From Saprospiraceae bacterium (GTDB lineage: Bacteria > Bacteroidota > Bacteroidia > Chitinophagales > Saprospiraceae): 64,000 nt of DNA. A model generated the notes under the pieces. It was not told the DNA's origin. It was given only the letters and a program-made list of their open reading frames with translations, and ran no database searches. Made by a program: the position numbers and the translations under genes. Location of the stretch: positions 179,209-243,208 of the forward strand of contig JALHLK010000002.1 of NCBI GenBank assembly GCA_022844565.1, written 5' to 3'. Shown piece by piece: positions 33,139 through 43,200 of the stretch (position 1 is its first letter; each line of letters starts with the position of its first letter).

Positions 33139-36100
33139 TCACTCCACCTTCATCACCCCATTCATAATACTCCAATGCCCCGGAAAAGTACAAACATACG
33201 GATATTCACCAGGTACCGTAGGAGCTCTGAAAACCAATTTATAAGTCTGATCAGGATTGACCAACGGTGTAGCAAAGAGGACTTCAGGTAAATCGGGAAC
33301 GTAATTTTTCTCCGCACCTCTTTGATCCATCATCATCTTGTCACCTGCCATACCTACTTTTTGCATAGATTTGGGCTTCACAACTACGAGGTTGTGCTGC
33401 ATTGCATCTGGATTTTCAAAGGTGATTTCTACCGTTTGTCCAGCTTTGACTGTGAACTCTTTAATGTCGTATTTCATCTCTTCTCTCACAGCTTTGATGG
33501 TGATCAATTTTGCATTAGCGTCAGGTTTCAATTCTTCCATAACTTTCCATGCTGTCAATAATCGGGTCAATCGAGGATCTGGTATTTTATTTAATGAAAG
33601 GAGATAAGTTTTGTCAGCAGGTTTTACTACGACGTCTTTTTTATTGTAATTCCAACCTTCTGATATCGCTTTGATGACACCCGTTTTGCCTTGTGCATCC
33701 ATCTTTTGAGTACGCTTGATAATAGCAATCAATGAATCAACAGGCGCTACAGATGCATATGATCGTATACCTCTCTCCATGGTAAAACTAGCCATACTTG
33801 CCGGAGGAGAAAATGTGATTTTTTTGGTTAAATTATTATTGTTTTTATTGGCTTCGGTGATTTCATTATTTTTATCCAATGCCACACGTAGGTTGTAATC
33901 ACCCATGATATCGGTATAAAAGCTAATATTGCCCACCCAAGGACCATTTATATTTCTTGTGATCGATATAGTTTCGCCTGCTTTGATACCCTCTTTGTAG
34001 TTTCTACTGACTTGATTGACTTTCATACCTTGTCCTTCAAAAGAGAGGTCAAGTGGTACAAAACTTTCTACAGGCAAATCAGTGTCTCCTTGATTTTTGA
34101 CTTTTACGGTTACCGATATCCGCTCTCGTACCGCTGGGTTCGCGGGTTCGATGACAATATCTGAGATGATCAAATCCATACCTTTTATCGTCATCGTATG
34201 GCCCATCATTTTGGAATGGTCGTGTGCAGCCGCATGATTATGGGTCATTGCGGCAGTTTGACTTGCTTTTGGTACTACTTTAAGTTGAGCAGCCATGTGT
34301 TTTTTCAATAATTTTGCATTATTAGCTGTCAAAACGGTGGCAAATGCGTCGGGCATCCATCTGTCTTGCACTTCTTTGATGGAGTTGAGCTTGGTAAAAT
34401 AAGCTTTCTCCGCTATTGCATTCAAAGGTGATTTTGAGAAAAGTAGTAATGCATTCAATATAACCAATGAATCTTGATCATAAAGCAATTTGTTTTTAAG
34501 AATTTTATCTACTGACTTTGCACTAAAATCCATCACTTTTATTGCATTTTTTCTTACATCTGCTGAAGGGTGTTTTAATGCCACATCGACTACATCGTCC
34601 GTGATAGCATTCAGCCCTTTAAGCGTCCAAAGGGCGTGGATAGCAGGAGCGTTAATGCCTATTTCATCCACAGCGTAATCAGCTACCAATTTTTTCAAAT
34701 CAGGTATGATATCTTTTTGGCCTCTTTCTACCAATAATCGTTGAGCCTGCATTCTCCAAAACATATTGTCATTTTTTAATGCAGTGATCAACTGAGGTAC
34801 ATTGTCTTTAGTCAAGGAAATTGGTTGGTATGGCTTAGCTTCTTTGGCAGAAACTCGATAGATACGACCGTGGGTAAAATCTCTCAAGTCTGTCTCATAT
34901 GCATTACCCTTGCCATTGTCAAAACCTTTGGGTACGGGATTGTGCTGTATGATATAACTGTACCAATCTGCTACCCAAACAGCCCCATCAGGACCTGTCT
35001 CTGCAAATACTGGTGCAAACCACTCATCTGCACCTGCAATCAGATTAAAGGCTTCTTTGTCTTGGAAGTCTGTGCCTTTTCTAATCAAATTATTTTGATG
35101 AAGTACGTGACCGGTAGGCTCAGCTACGAAGGCAATTTTATTCCAATATTTTTTTGGAAAAGATCGGGCCGTATAAAAATTATGACCTGCTGCTGAGGTA
35201 AATCCTCCAAATGCATCTACTTGTCTAACTTTTGTGGTAATGGGTTTCATATCTCTGTGCGTATCCGTACTACGACTTCCATTGTCCACATTATTTTTTG
35301 AATTAAAATAGGTGTGAGGTATAGCCATGTACCATCCGTGGGAGTTGTTGGCTGTCGAACCAAAGACATCGTTGGTCTCATTTAAGCCCATACCCCAAGT
35401 ATTGTTGTTGGTAGTTGTCATCCATTCTAATTTACTGCCATCAGGCAAAAATCTGAAGAACGCTTGCCCAAACTGAATGGTATCCGCTGTACCAACCTTG
35501 CCTTTAAATCCAGAATACCCTACACAACCCCAAATCCAATTGTCGAATCCATAATGTAGATTAGAAGGTCCTGCATGTGTGTCAAAAGTGCCAAATCCAG
35601 AAATCAATATTTCCTTTTTATCCGCAATATCATCGCCATCCGTATCTTTCAATAACAAAATATGGGGAGCCTGAGATACGATCATTCCTCCATTGCCAAA
35701 AACCATTCCCGTAGGAATACTCAATCCGTCTGCCCATTTGGTAAATTTATCGGCCTTACCATCCTTATTGGTATCTTCGCAAAGCAAAATGTAGTCCGAA
35801 CCACCATCTTCTTTTCGCTCATTAGGATAATCTTTGGTAATTAATACGTACAATCTACCTTTTTCATCCCATGTCATCGCGATTGGATGCATGACATTGG
35901 GCTCTGCTGCATAGAGTTCTAAATTGAAGTCAACTGGGATTTGGATATGTTTCATCGATTCTTCTGGTGATAACGGAAGCTGTTGCATTTGCACACCAGG
36001 TCTTTGTTCGTAGTTAGGAAGTTTTGCCACTTTATATTCAAATGGTTTAGGATTCCTTGCATTAAATGCGGCCAAGGCCTCATCATTTACTGCCCATACG

Positions 36101-36783
36101 ATTGCTCTATACATCAAATCTTGAAAACCTTCATTCAACCATGTTCTTTCATCATGACCAAATGCGGTATAAAATACTTTGCCTTTACCGTGGGTTCTGG
36201 TCCACGTGTATGGTTCGGTCTTGGTATCCGGTTTGTCTTTAAATTGGTCTGCTTTAATCTCTCTTTCTTGCAATACAAAGTTATCTGCCTCTAATTTAGT
36301 ATGAAGATAGGTCTCATCATATACTTTAAAACTCATCAATTCCTTCATGATCGGGTGCATCGGCTTGACGTTTTGTGCTGAGATGGAGTCCATTGTATGT
36401 CTCCAAAACTGACCTCCTACCAATTTTATGAATTCTGGTGAATTTCTAAAGCAGTACGAAGCACTGTGTATGGGTAAAAATCCCTTACCCGAGGCTACAT
36501 AATCCAATAAAGCTTTCTCTTGTTCAGGACTAATCACATCCCAATTGGCATAAAGCAGTAAAGCGTCATACTTATTGAGCGTAGTAGGATTTAGATCTGC
36601 CAATTCATCCGTATAGGTGATGTTGATACCTTTTGGCCCTAAAGCTGCCATGAGTGAAGGCACTCTTTCTATCGGTCGGTGATGGCCATTATCGCCTAAG
36701 AACAAGACTTCAAGCCTTCTTCCTGTTTGAGAAAAAACCTGAGAAACGGTGATTAGGCAAAAGAATAAGAGAAATTTTTTCAT
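33139..36783 (-). CDS. ThuA / PVC-type propeller / HEAT / CARDB / cupredoxin multidomain secreted protein
   Basis: 1214 residues with signal peptide (to FSQ, about 19). In order: a ThuA-like domain (about 22-235); a beta-propeller of the PVC-type membrane-bound dehydrogenase family (about 280-650, with DTNKDGKAD and DTDGDDIAD calcium-type loops); HEAT-like repeats (about 670-860); a CARDB-like beta domain (about 895-1005); and a C-terminal azurin/plastocyanin-like domain (about 1105-1214). The last has His in MQHN and CTFPGHWSIM, matching the C-x4-H-x3-M copper ligands of azurin. It probably oxidises a sugar or alcohol outside the cytoplasm and passes electrons to its copper centre. No CxxCH haem site is present. 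The 211 bp downstream hold no gene. Confidence 0.88.
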   Translation of the reverse strand: MKKFLLFFCLITVSQVFSQTGRRLEVLFLGDNGHHRPIERVPSLMAALGPKGINITYTDELADLNPTTLNKYDALLLYANWDVISPEQEKALLDYVASGKGFLPIHSASYCFRNSPEFIKLVGGQFWRHTMDSISAQNVKPMHPIMKELMSFKVYDETYLHTKLEADNFVLQEREIKADQFKDKPDTKTEPYTWTRTHGKGKVFYTAFGHDERTWLNEGFQDLMYRAIVWAVNDEALAAFNARNPKPFEYKVAKLPNYEQRPGVQMQQLPLSPEESMKHIQIPVDFNLELYAAEPNVMHPIAMTWDEKGRLYVLITKDYPNERKEDGGSDYILLCEDTNKDGKADKFTKWADGLSIPTGMVFGNGGMIVSQAPHILLLKDTDGDDIADKKEILISGFGTFDTHAGPSNLHYGFDNWIWGCVGYSGFKGKVGTADTIQFGQAFFRFLPDGSKLEWMTTTNNNTWGMGLNETNDVFGSTANNSHGWYMAIPHTYFNSKNNVDNGSRSTDTHRDMKPITTKVRQVDAFGGFTSAAGHNFYTARSFPKKYWNKIAFVAEPTGHVLHQNNLIRKGTDFQDKEAFNLIAGADEWFAPVFAETGPDGAVWVADWYSYIIQHNPVPKGFDNGKGNAYETDLRDFTHGRIYRVSAKEAKPYQPISLTKDNVPQLITALKNDNMFWRMQAQRLLVERGQKDIIPDLKKLVADYAVDEIGINAPAIHALWTLKGLNAITDDVVDVALKHPSADVRKNAIKVMDFSAKSVDKILKNKLLYDQDSLVILNALLLFSKSPLNAIAEKAYFTKLNSIKEVQDRWMPDAFATVLTANNAKLLKKHMAAQLKVVPKASQTAAMTHNHAAAHDHSKMMGHTMTIKGMDLIISDIVIEPANPAVRERISVTVKVKNQGDTDLPVESFVPLDLSFEGQGMKVNQVSRNYKEGIKAGETISITRNINGPWVGNISFYTDIMGDYNLRVALDKNNEITEANKNNNNLTKKITFSPPASMASFTMERGIRSYASVAPVDSLIAIIKRTQKMDAQGKTGVIKAISEGWNYNKKDVVVKPADKTYLLSLNKIPDPRLTRLLTAWKVMEELKPDANAKLITIKAVREEMKYDIKEFTVKAGQTVEITFENPDAMQHNLVVVKPKSMQKVGMAGDKMMMDQRGAEKNYVPDLPEVLFATPLVNPDQTYKLVFRAPTVPGEYPYVCTFPGHWSIMNGVMKVE

Positions 36784-36825
36784 TTTAAATTAAGTATAAT
36801 TGTAATGTAATTTAGTTATTTTGGA

Positions 36826-36969
36826 TTATTGATTAGTGTTGGTTTTTATTATCTTGTGTTTAATTTCAAAGTATTCCTCTAACTCTTTCTTTTCGTCAAA
36901 GTCTTTAGACAACTTTATCGAACCAAAAAGTTTAGCGATCCTTTTAGAAGGTTTTATTTCTTCATTCAT
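36826..36969 (-). CDS. Small charged protein (47 aa), antitoxin-like in composition
   Basis: An ATG at 36969 opens a 47-residue frame (MNEEIKPSKRIAKLFGSIKL at its start) ending TAA at 36826, in the 222-bp gap between two larger genes on the same strand. Composition is rich in Lys, Glu and Asp, and the LFGSIKLSKDFDEKKELEEY stretch resembles the ends of some type II antitoxins. No toxin gene is adjacent. It could be a real small gene or a remnant. Confidence 0.45.
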   Translation of the reverse strand: MNEEIKPSKRIAKLFGSIKLSKDFDEKKELEEYFEIKHKIIKTNTNQ

Positions 36970-37005
36970 GATAAGAGATTTATTTTCCAAACCTTAGGAA
37001 CAAAA

Positions 37006-38127
37006 TTAAACATTAAAAAAATCCGGAACCTTGATAATTTCTCCACCTTTCATAGCAGATTCGTGCGCTAAAATACCCACAGAAGTCCAGTTAGCTGATT
37101 GACCCGCATTAGGGAATGGATCGCGATCTTCTACCAATGCCATTAAAAACTCGTGCGCTAAGTGAGGGTGCGAACCACCATGACCTCCACCTTGAGCAAA
37201 ACTCAAATGTACATTTTCATCGTGATCATACACACCTTTTCCTGTGAAAGATTGGATTTCTTTTGGTAAAAGATGAGCATAATCAGGGGTCTCTACTTTT
37301 TCTGGTATGTCATGTTCTGGTTTTTTAGCAGTGTGAATGACATTGGGCTCCCCTTCTATCAATGCCCACTCAAAAGATTTTTTAGATCCATATACTTCAA
37401 AACTTTCTCTGTACTGACGTGCCACATCAAACAACGATCTATACACATAAGCACTCAAATCACTGTCCTTAAATTTGATGTGCGCTGACTCTACCGCAAA
37501 AGGAGAATTATGAATTTTGATCAAATCTTCAGCAATGGTACCCGACCCAAAACAAGACACATATTCTGCATCCAATCTCAACAGACCAGCCACAGGACCC
37601 ACACAATGCGTAGCATAATGCATAGGAGGTAAGCCAGGCCAATAGTCAGGCCACCCTTCCATATCTTGCTGATGTGATGCTTTGAGGAATTGTATTTTAC
37701 CCAATTCACCTTTTTCGTAAAGCTCTTTTACAAATAAAAATTCACGTGCATAGACTACGGTCTCCATCATCATATACTTCTTACCCGTCTCTTTCGTAGC
37801 CTTGACTATTTTCATACAATCTTCAACAGTCGTAGCCATAGGCACCGTGCATGCCACGTGTTTTCCTGCATACAAAGCCTTGAGTGATTGCTCAGCGTGA
37901 TTGGGGATGGGTGAGTTGATGTGTACCGCATCTATATTCGGGTCTTTGAGTAGTTCGTCATAATCAGAATACCTTACCTCGACACCAAATTCGTCTCCAA
38001 CTTTATTGAGATTTTCGACATTTCGTTGACAGATGGCATACATATTGGCATTTGGATGTCTTTGATAGATGGGAATGAACTCGGCTCCGAATCCTAAGCC
38101 TACGATGGCGATGTTTATTTTTTTCAT
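37006..38127 (-). CDS. Gfo/Idh/MocA-family oxidoreductase
   Basis: 373 residues. An N-terminal Rossmann fold has GLGFGAE (11-17) for NAD(P) binding. The EHxxxxK-like HVACTVPMATTVEDC segment follows at about 92-108, with Val-Pro instead of the common Glu-Lys-Pro, so the usual catalytic lysine is not obvious. The C-terminal alpha/beta domain has HQQDMEGWPDYWPGLPPMHYATH. Such enzymes oxidise sugars or inositols or act on glycosides. Genes around it are secreted sugar-oxidation and sugar-acid enzymes, which fits carbohydrate use. It once diverged from the FAH gene at 39825; a decayed IS now lies between them. Confidence 0.88.
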   Translation of the reverse strand: MKKINIAIVGLGFGAEFIPIYQRHPNANMYAICQRNVENLNKVGDEFGVEVRYSDYDELLKDPNIDAVHINSPIPNHAEQSLKALYAGKHVACTVPMATTVEDCMKIVKATKETGKKYMMMETVVYAREFLFVKELYEKGELGKIQFLKASHQQDMEGWPDYWPGLPPMHYATHCVGPVAGLLRLDAEYVSCFGSGTIAEDLIKIHNSPFAVESAHIKFKDSDLSAYVYRSLFDVARQYRESFEVYGSKKSFEWALIEGEPNVIHTAKKPEHDIPEKVETPDYAHLLPKEIQSFTGKGVYDHDENVHLSFAQGGGHGGSHPHLAHEFLMALVEDRDPFPNAGQSANWTSVGILAHESAMKGGEIIKVPDFFNV

Positions 38128-38352
38128 AATTATAATGATTGAATGATTGTATAAAGCAATTACTGTCTCGTCCTGAAAAAAAGTTGACTATTTTTAGTTG
38201 AAAATTCTGCTGCAAATTTAATTATTTTTACTAATCCTAGTACCACTTTACTTTTTATATCTATTTTAGTGCCAACTGGGGAAAGCGGAACAGGCTCTGC
38301 AGAGTTACAACCTACTAGGATCTAACCAGATGTATAACGTAAAAGTCTTTTT

Positions 38353-38380
38353 GAGCAGTCAATTTTGGTTGCTCTTTTTT
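38353..38380 (+). terminator. Rho-independent-type terminator hairpin inside the IS left end
   Basis: GAGCA pairs with TGCTC, and the stem extends inward through two G-T wobbles and further pairs. It is followed by six T. This is the cleanest plus-strand terminator of its kind here, yet no annotated plus-strand gene precedes it. The upstream 70 bp read like the end of a foreign gene (QALQSYNLLGSNQMYN in one frame), so it may be the tail of a captured transcript. Confidence 0.5.
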
Positions 38381-38489
38381 AATCCGCACCACTATATAAC
38401 TCACTTGATTAACTCGAATCCATACATTCATTTTTAATTATTTAATAAAATTGATATTTTTATTGAATACGAATATTCCTTAATAAAAC

Positions 38490-39753
38490 CTATGCCTCGT
38501 TACTACTATTAATTTTTTTATAATTTGTTTTCCATTGTCTTTTTAAACAACCATTCAGTTGATGAGCTACAGAAGGAGTTAAATTATCTATGCTGAGATG
38601 TTGTCTATAATTATTATAATGGAATATTGCTTGTGTTATTTTGTTTTCTAATGTTTTGAAAACATGTTCAAATGTCAGTTCGTACTCTTTTTTATTATTC
38701 CATTTACTCTTTCCGCTATTGGATTTTCCAGGAGGTCGCCATTTATTGTCATACTTATCCTTATTCCATTTTGCATAAGCTCATTTACTTAGTCGTTACA
38801 AGAGTATTGGACACCCCTATCAGAGTGATGTATGAGTGATTGTAATTTATCTTTGACTGTTGACTTGATTGCCATTTTTAAAGCCTTTAATGGCCCGTCA
38901 GAGCTGAGGTTTTTATGTAAGCAAAAACCAACTATTTTCCTTGAGTACATATCTGTTATCAGACTTAGATAAGCCTAATTTCTAATTCCCAACTCTATAA
39001 TAGGTAATATCTGAAACCCATATTTGAATAGGCATCGTAGGTATAATGTCCCTTATAATATAACTTTTTGAAGCGATGCTTAGAAAATGTAGTAATTGGT
39101 CCATTTTTTCTCCTATTACGTATGAGTAAATTATGACTTTCTAATAATTCAAATAATGCATCTCGTCCTATCTTATATCCAATATTCATTGCAAAACTTT
39201 GAACTTGGTGTAGTAGTTTTCTTACTCCAACTCTTTTATGAACAGACCGATAACGTAACAATTCTTGGATTATTAATTCTTGGCTAAAATTCTCTTTAAC
39301 TTCTTTTTTATTGTTTTGATAAAACCCTTGCGGAGATAGATTTGCCAACTTACACAAAACCCTTAATTTTCTTGGATACCTTTCATTTACGTCTTTCATT
39401 GCTTCTTGCCTGAGTTTTTTTTTAAAATTTATTCCGAGTTCCTTCTCCGCAAGATTAACTATTTCTTTGTAAAACTCTTTTTCCAATTCCAACTCTTCTA
39501 ATTTTCTCTATAGTCTTTTAACTTCTAATAAAGGGTCACTAACCGTAGCTTCAGGAACGGCAGTTTTTAATTTAGTTTCTTTTTTAATTGTTTGATGTCC
39601 CAGTGGCCTACCTTTTTCTTTGGCCCAAGTCAACAAAGATGCTTAGCTAATCTCATTTCGTCTAACCAGATCTCGACTTGAGATTGATGTATTTAAATAT
39701 TCTTCAATAAACCAATGTTTTTCAACTTTTGTAAGTAATTTTGTTCGTCTCAT
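38490..39753 (-). pseudogene. Broken IS3-type transposase (orfA + orfB)
   Basis: Starting at the ATG near 39753 the frame reads an orfA-like helix-turn-helix segment (MRRTKLLTKVEKHWFIEEYL) but meets two in-frame stops. It continues into orfB (RYRSVHKRVGVRKLLHQVQ, an HTH_21-type region) until about 38995. The DDE domain then runs through frameshifts and one stop: WVSDITYY carries the first Asp, LITDMYSRKIVGF and HHSDRGVQYS the second, NPIAERVNGIIKKE the Glu. The last part (HYNNYRQHLSI, NLTPSVAH) is typical of IS3 integrases. No functional transposase can be made. Confidence 0.85.
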
Positions 39754-39824
39754 GATTGACTTTTTTTGTGTCAACCTATTTTAGGACGAGACAAATTGAA
39801 TAGGGATTAAAAAGTAACATAGAT

Positions 39825-40685
39825 ATGAAGTTATTACGATTTGGTGAGTTTGAAAAGGAAAAGCCTGGAGTGGAGTTAACTGACGGGAAACGGATAGATG
39901 TTTCTACTTTTGGTGAAGATTTTAATGAAGCTTTTTTTGCAAATGATGGCTTGACTCGACTTGCGAAGTGGGTAGAGCAAGAAAAGGGGAATTGTCCAGA
40001 AATCTCGAGTACAGTAAGAATTGGTTCGTGCGTAGCTAGGCCGTCTAAGATTGTCTGTATAGGGCTCAATTATGCTAAGCATGCAGCAGAAGCAGGAATG
40101 GAGGCACCTTCCGAACCTGTGGTCTTTTTTAAATCTACTACAGCACTTTGTGGCCCTTTTGATAATTTAATCTTACCTCGTAATTCCGTAAAAACAGATT
40201 GGGAGGTAGAGCTTGCTATTGTGATAGGAAAAAAAGCATCTTATGTGAATGAAGATGAAGCATTAGATTACGTTGCTGGATATGCATTACATAATGATTA
40301 TTCAGAGCGTGAATTTCAATTGGAGCGAGGAGGTCAATGGGTTAAGGGCAAAAGCAATGACACGTTTGCACCTTTAGGTCCTATTATGGTTACTAAAGAT
40401 GAAATCATGGATCCACAAAATTTGAACATGTGGCTTAGTGTAAATGGCGAAATGTTACAAAATTCGAATACCAATGACATGATTTTTAGTGTTCGACATG
40501 TGGTGTCTTATTTAAGTCAGTTCATGACCCTCTTGCCAGGCGATGTGATTTCTACGGGCACTCCATTTGGGGTTGGGCTTGGCTTTAAACCTCCTAGATT
40601 TTTAAAAGCCAATGATGTAGTGGAATTAGGAATTGATCAATTGGGCACCCAAAGACAAATTGTAGTAGACTTTATAAAACAATAG
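39825..40685 (+). CDS. Fumarylacetoacetate hydrolase-family protein (probable sugar-acid hydrolase)
   Basis: 286 residues. A short N-terminal domain leads into the FAH fold with KIVCIGLNYAKHAAE, the metal ligands E-x-E in WEVELA (Glu127, Glu129) and Asp158 in HNDYSER. STGTPFGVGLG is the late conserved loop. The MKLLRFGEFEKEKPGVE start resembles 2,4-diketo-3-deoxy-L-fuconate hydrolases and ureidoglycolate lyase-like enzymes. With the nearby oxidoreductase and isomerase a sugar-acid role is likely, but the exact substrate is not fixed. The IS right end lies only 31 bp upstream and may have replaced the native promoter. Confidence 0.87.
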   Translation: MKLLRFGEFEKEKPGVELTDGKRIDVSTFGEDFNEAFFANDGLTRLAKWVEQEKGNCPEISSTVRIGSCVARPSKIVCIGLNYAKHAAEAGMEAPSEPVVFFKSTTALCGPFDNLILPRNSVKTDWEVELAIVIGKKASYVNEDEALDYVAGYALHNDYSEREFQLERGGQWVKGKSNDTFAPLGPIMVTKDEIMDPQNLNMWLSVNGEMLQNSNTNDMIFSVRHVVSYLSQFMTLLPGDVISTGTPFGVGLGFKPPRFLKANDVVELGIDQLGTQRQIVVDFIKQ

Positions 40686-40776
40686 TATAGGTTCATTTAT
40701 TATAGATTTTGTACTTTTAGTTACTTTTGATTTTTAACTTCCAAACAGCTATAAAATGATTTAATTTTTTGCATAA

Positions 40777-43017
40777 ATGACAAATTTCAAATTTAAACTT
40801 TCTTTTTTAAAAGCAGTAGTAGTCCTAATTTTCCTTCCTTCTATATTAATAAGTCAAGATAAGCGATCAATTTTTGTGAAATATACGGACGAAGATGTAG
40901 TGATCGATGGTATTTCTGACGAAAAGATATGGCAAAATGAAGAGAATATGACAAGTGATTATTGGTTATATTTCCCCGTAGACACAACTACGGCCACCAA
41001 GAAAACTGTATTAAGACTTGCTTTTGATGACGAAAAAATATATGCTTTTATTAAATTAGATCATGATGGTAAAGATTATGTTGTTCCTTCGCTAAAGCGC
41101 GATTTTAGAGCTTCGGGCAATGATAATGTTTCGTTAATTATGGATCCTTTTTGCGATGGGATAAATGCATTTATTTTTGGAGTCAATCCATATGGTGTGC
41201 AAAGAGAAGGGTTAATTAGTTTGGGTGGTACGGAAAGAGGCTCTTTTTCTACAAGTTGGGATCAGAAATGGGAGTCAATTACAAAGATAAATGATGATCA
41301 TTGGACAGTTGAAATGGCAATACCTTTCTCTTCCATACGATTTATTCCTAATTCCACTAGGTGGCGACTTAATTCATATAGGTTTGATATGAAAGCCAAT
41401 GAAAGGTCGAGCTGGGTTAACATTCCTAGGAACCAACTAATCATGAATCTTGGTTATCTCGGTGATATGATATTTGAAAAGCCAATCACAAATAAAGGAA
41501 GTAAATATAGTTTTATACCTTTTGTTGCAGGTGGAGCCAGTAAAAAATATAATACGCCCACTCCTTCAAAAGTTAATTTGACCAGTGGAGTAGGAGGTGA
41601 TATAAAAGTTGCAGTTACTTCGAGTATGAATCTTGATATGACTATTAATCCCGATTTTTCACAAGTTGAGGTCGACCAGCAAGTAGTAAATATTGATAGA
41701 TTTGAAATCTTTTTTCCAGAAAGACGACAGTTTTTTTTAGAAAATGAAGACTTATTTGCTTCTTATGGTTTTGAAAATATAAATCCATTTTTTTCAAGAA
41801 GGATAGGGATAGGTACTGATCCTGTTACAAAACTATCTGTTCAAAATCCTATATATGCAGGTATGAGGCTCAATGGTAAGTTGAATGATAAATGGAGATT
41901 GGGGTTACTATCAATGCAGACTGCTGATATTGAAGATTTTGGTGTACCCTCGTTCAATCATAGCATGCTAAGTATTCAAAGGAAAGTTGGAGCGCGGTCA
42001 AATTTTGCAGGATTTTTTGCCAACAAATTTAATTTAGATAAAGAATCTAATCTAGGAAATGGCGAATTTAATAGACTATTTGGCTTAGACTATAATTTTG
42101 CTACATCTGATAATCGTTGGACAGGAAAGGTTTTCTACCACCGCTCCTTATCTCCACAACAAAAGGATCTTGCTTTTTCTCATGGTGCAACGATTGGTTT
42201 TGTAAATCAAAATGCCCAAATAAGTTGGAGACATGAAATGGTTGGAGCAGGATATGATGCGCAAATGGGCTTTGTAAGAAGACGCGATTATCAGCGGTAT
42301 AGACCTCAGGCGGCTTATTCTTTTTTTCCGAAAAACTCCAAAATTAATAGCCATGGTCCTGAAGGAAGTTATGAATTGATAAATCAAGGTAATCTAGGAT
42401 TTACGGATAAAGCCTTGAGAATTGGATATGGGCTTGGATTTCTTGATAATTCACGTTTTGAATTAATGTATGCCAATCAATACGTATATCTATTTAGTCC
42501 ATTTGATCCGACAGGCACTAATAGAAAAAGATTGGTAGAAGGTACATCCTTCCAATACAATGCAATAGAAGCAATGTACTTTTCTGATAATTCTAAAAAG
42601 TTTAATTACACCTTGCGTTCTGGAGGAGGTGAATACTTTAATGGTCAACGATATTTTATAAATTCTCGTGCCACCTATCGTTTTGAACCAAAAGTTTCTT
42701 TGTCTTTGGGAGTCAACTATAATTATTTCACTCAAGATCATTTAGAAAAAAGTGTGGACACTTGGTTATTAAGCCCTACAGTAGATATTACATTTAGCAA
42801 ATCATTGTTTTTGACTACATTCGTACAGTATAATTCGCAAATTAAAAATACCAATGTCAATACAAGACTACAATGGAGATTTGCTCCTGTTTCTGACTTC
42901 TTTTTGGTTTTTACAAGCAATAGTTTTATGGGAGATACAGGTCCAGAGTCTCGATTTTTAATTCAAAGAAGAGATCAAGGGATTGTTGCAAAATGGACTT
43001 ATTGGTTGAATGTATAA
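40777..43017 (+). CDS. DUF5916-domain secreted protein with CBM9-like N-terminus
   Basis: 746 residues. A signal peptide (to about LISQ, 27) is followed by a carbohydrate-binding family-9-like domain (about 35-225: VIDGISDEKIWQ, RLAFDDEKIYAFIKL, WTVEMAIPFSSIRF). The rest is a DUF5916-type barrel-like region (FSQVEVDQQVVNIDRFEIFFPERRQFFLENEDLF, then many aromatic strands) ending in TYWLNV. Such proteins are probably outer-membrane proteins in Bacteroidota; substrate is unknown. It lies 91 bp after the FAH gene on the same strand. Confidence 0.88.
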   Translation: MTNFKFKLSFLKAVVVLIFLPSILISQDKRSIFVKYTDEDVVIDGISDEKIWQNEENMTSDYWLYFPVDTTTATKKTVLRLAFDDEKIYAFIKLDHDGKDYVVPSLKRDFRASGNDNVSLIMDPFCDGINAFIFGVNPYGVQREGLISLGGTERGSFSTSWDQKWESITKINDDHWTVEMAIPFSSIRFIPNSTRWRLNSYRFDMKANERSSWVNIPRNQLIMNLGYLGDMIFEKPITNKGSKYSFIPFVAGGASKKYNTPTPSKVNLTSGVGGDIKVAVTSSMNLDMTINPDFSQVEVDQQVVNIDRFEIFFPERRQFFLENEDLFASYGFENINPFFSRRIGIGTDPVTKLSVQNPIYAGMRLNGKLNDKWRLGLLSMQTADIEDFGVPSFNHSMLSIQRKVGARSNFAGFFANKFNLDKESNLGNGEFNRLFGLDYNFATSDNRWTGKVFYHRSLSPQQKDLAFSHGATIGFVNQNAQISWRHEMVGAGYDAQMGFVRRRDYQRYRPQAAYSFFPKNSKINSHGPEGSYELINQGNLGFTDKALRIGYGLGFLDNSRFELMYANQYVYLFSPFDPTGTNRKRLVEGTSFQYNAIEAMYFSDNSKKFNYTLRSGGGEYFNGQRYFINSRATYRFEPKVSLSLGVNYNYFTQDHLEKSVDTWLLSPTVDITFSKSLFLTTFVQYNSQIKNTNVNTRLQWRFAPVSDFFLVFTSNSFMGDTGPESRFLIQRRDQGIVAKWTYWLNV

Positions 43018-43200
43018 GAACTGATTTTTTTTCAATAAAATAAAATAAAATTTCAATATAATGAGTGTGTTTAACAAATTGCAAAAAATGTTTTTGACTT
43101 TTACCCACTAACTCCCTTGAATGGGAAAACCAAATCAAAAACATTTAAAAAATTTGTAACTAATTTATTATTTTTACAATTTAATATTAAAGATCAAATC

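Larger units (their letters stand above)
38164..39793 (-). mobile_element. Decayed IS3-family insertion sequence
   Basis: Terminal inverted repeats are visible: TGTCTCGTCCTGAAAA...GTTGAC at 38164-38188 and its partner at 39770-39793 (TGTCTCGTCCTAAAATAGGTTGAC read inward needs two splits; key shared block TGTCTCGTCCT and end GTTGAC). No clear target duplication flanks it. The transposase (38490-39753) is broken. About 300 bp between the left end and the transposase are not explained by a standard IS3 layout. The element lies between two divergent genes. Confidence 0.8.

Noticed and set aside
32954-33193. Short minus-strand frame overlapping the end of the large copper protein gene
   Set aside because: It overlaps the larger gene out of frame and has no family features; the rest is AT-rich spacer.
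43117-43200. Longer start of the isomerase-like lipoprotein
   Set aside because: The extension begins with TTG and would place 28 residues before a clear lipoprotein signal.
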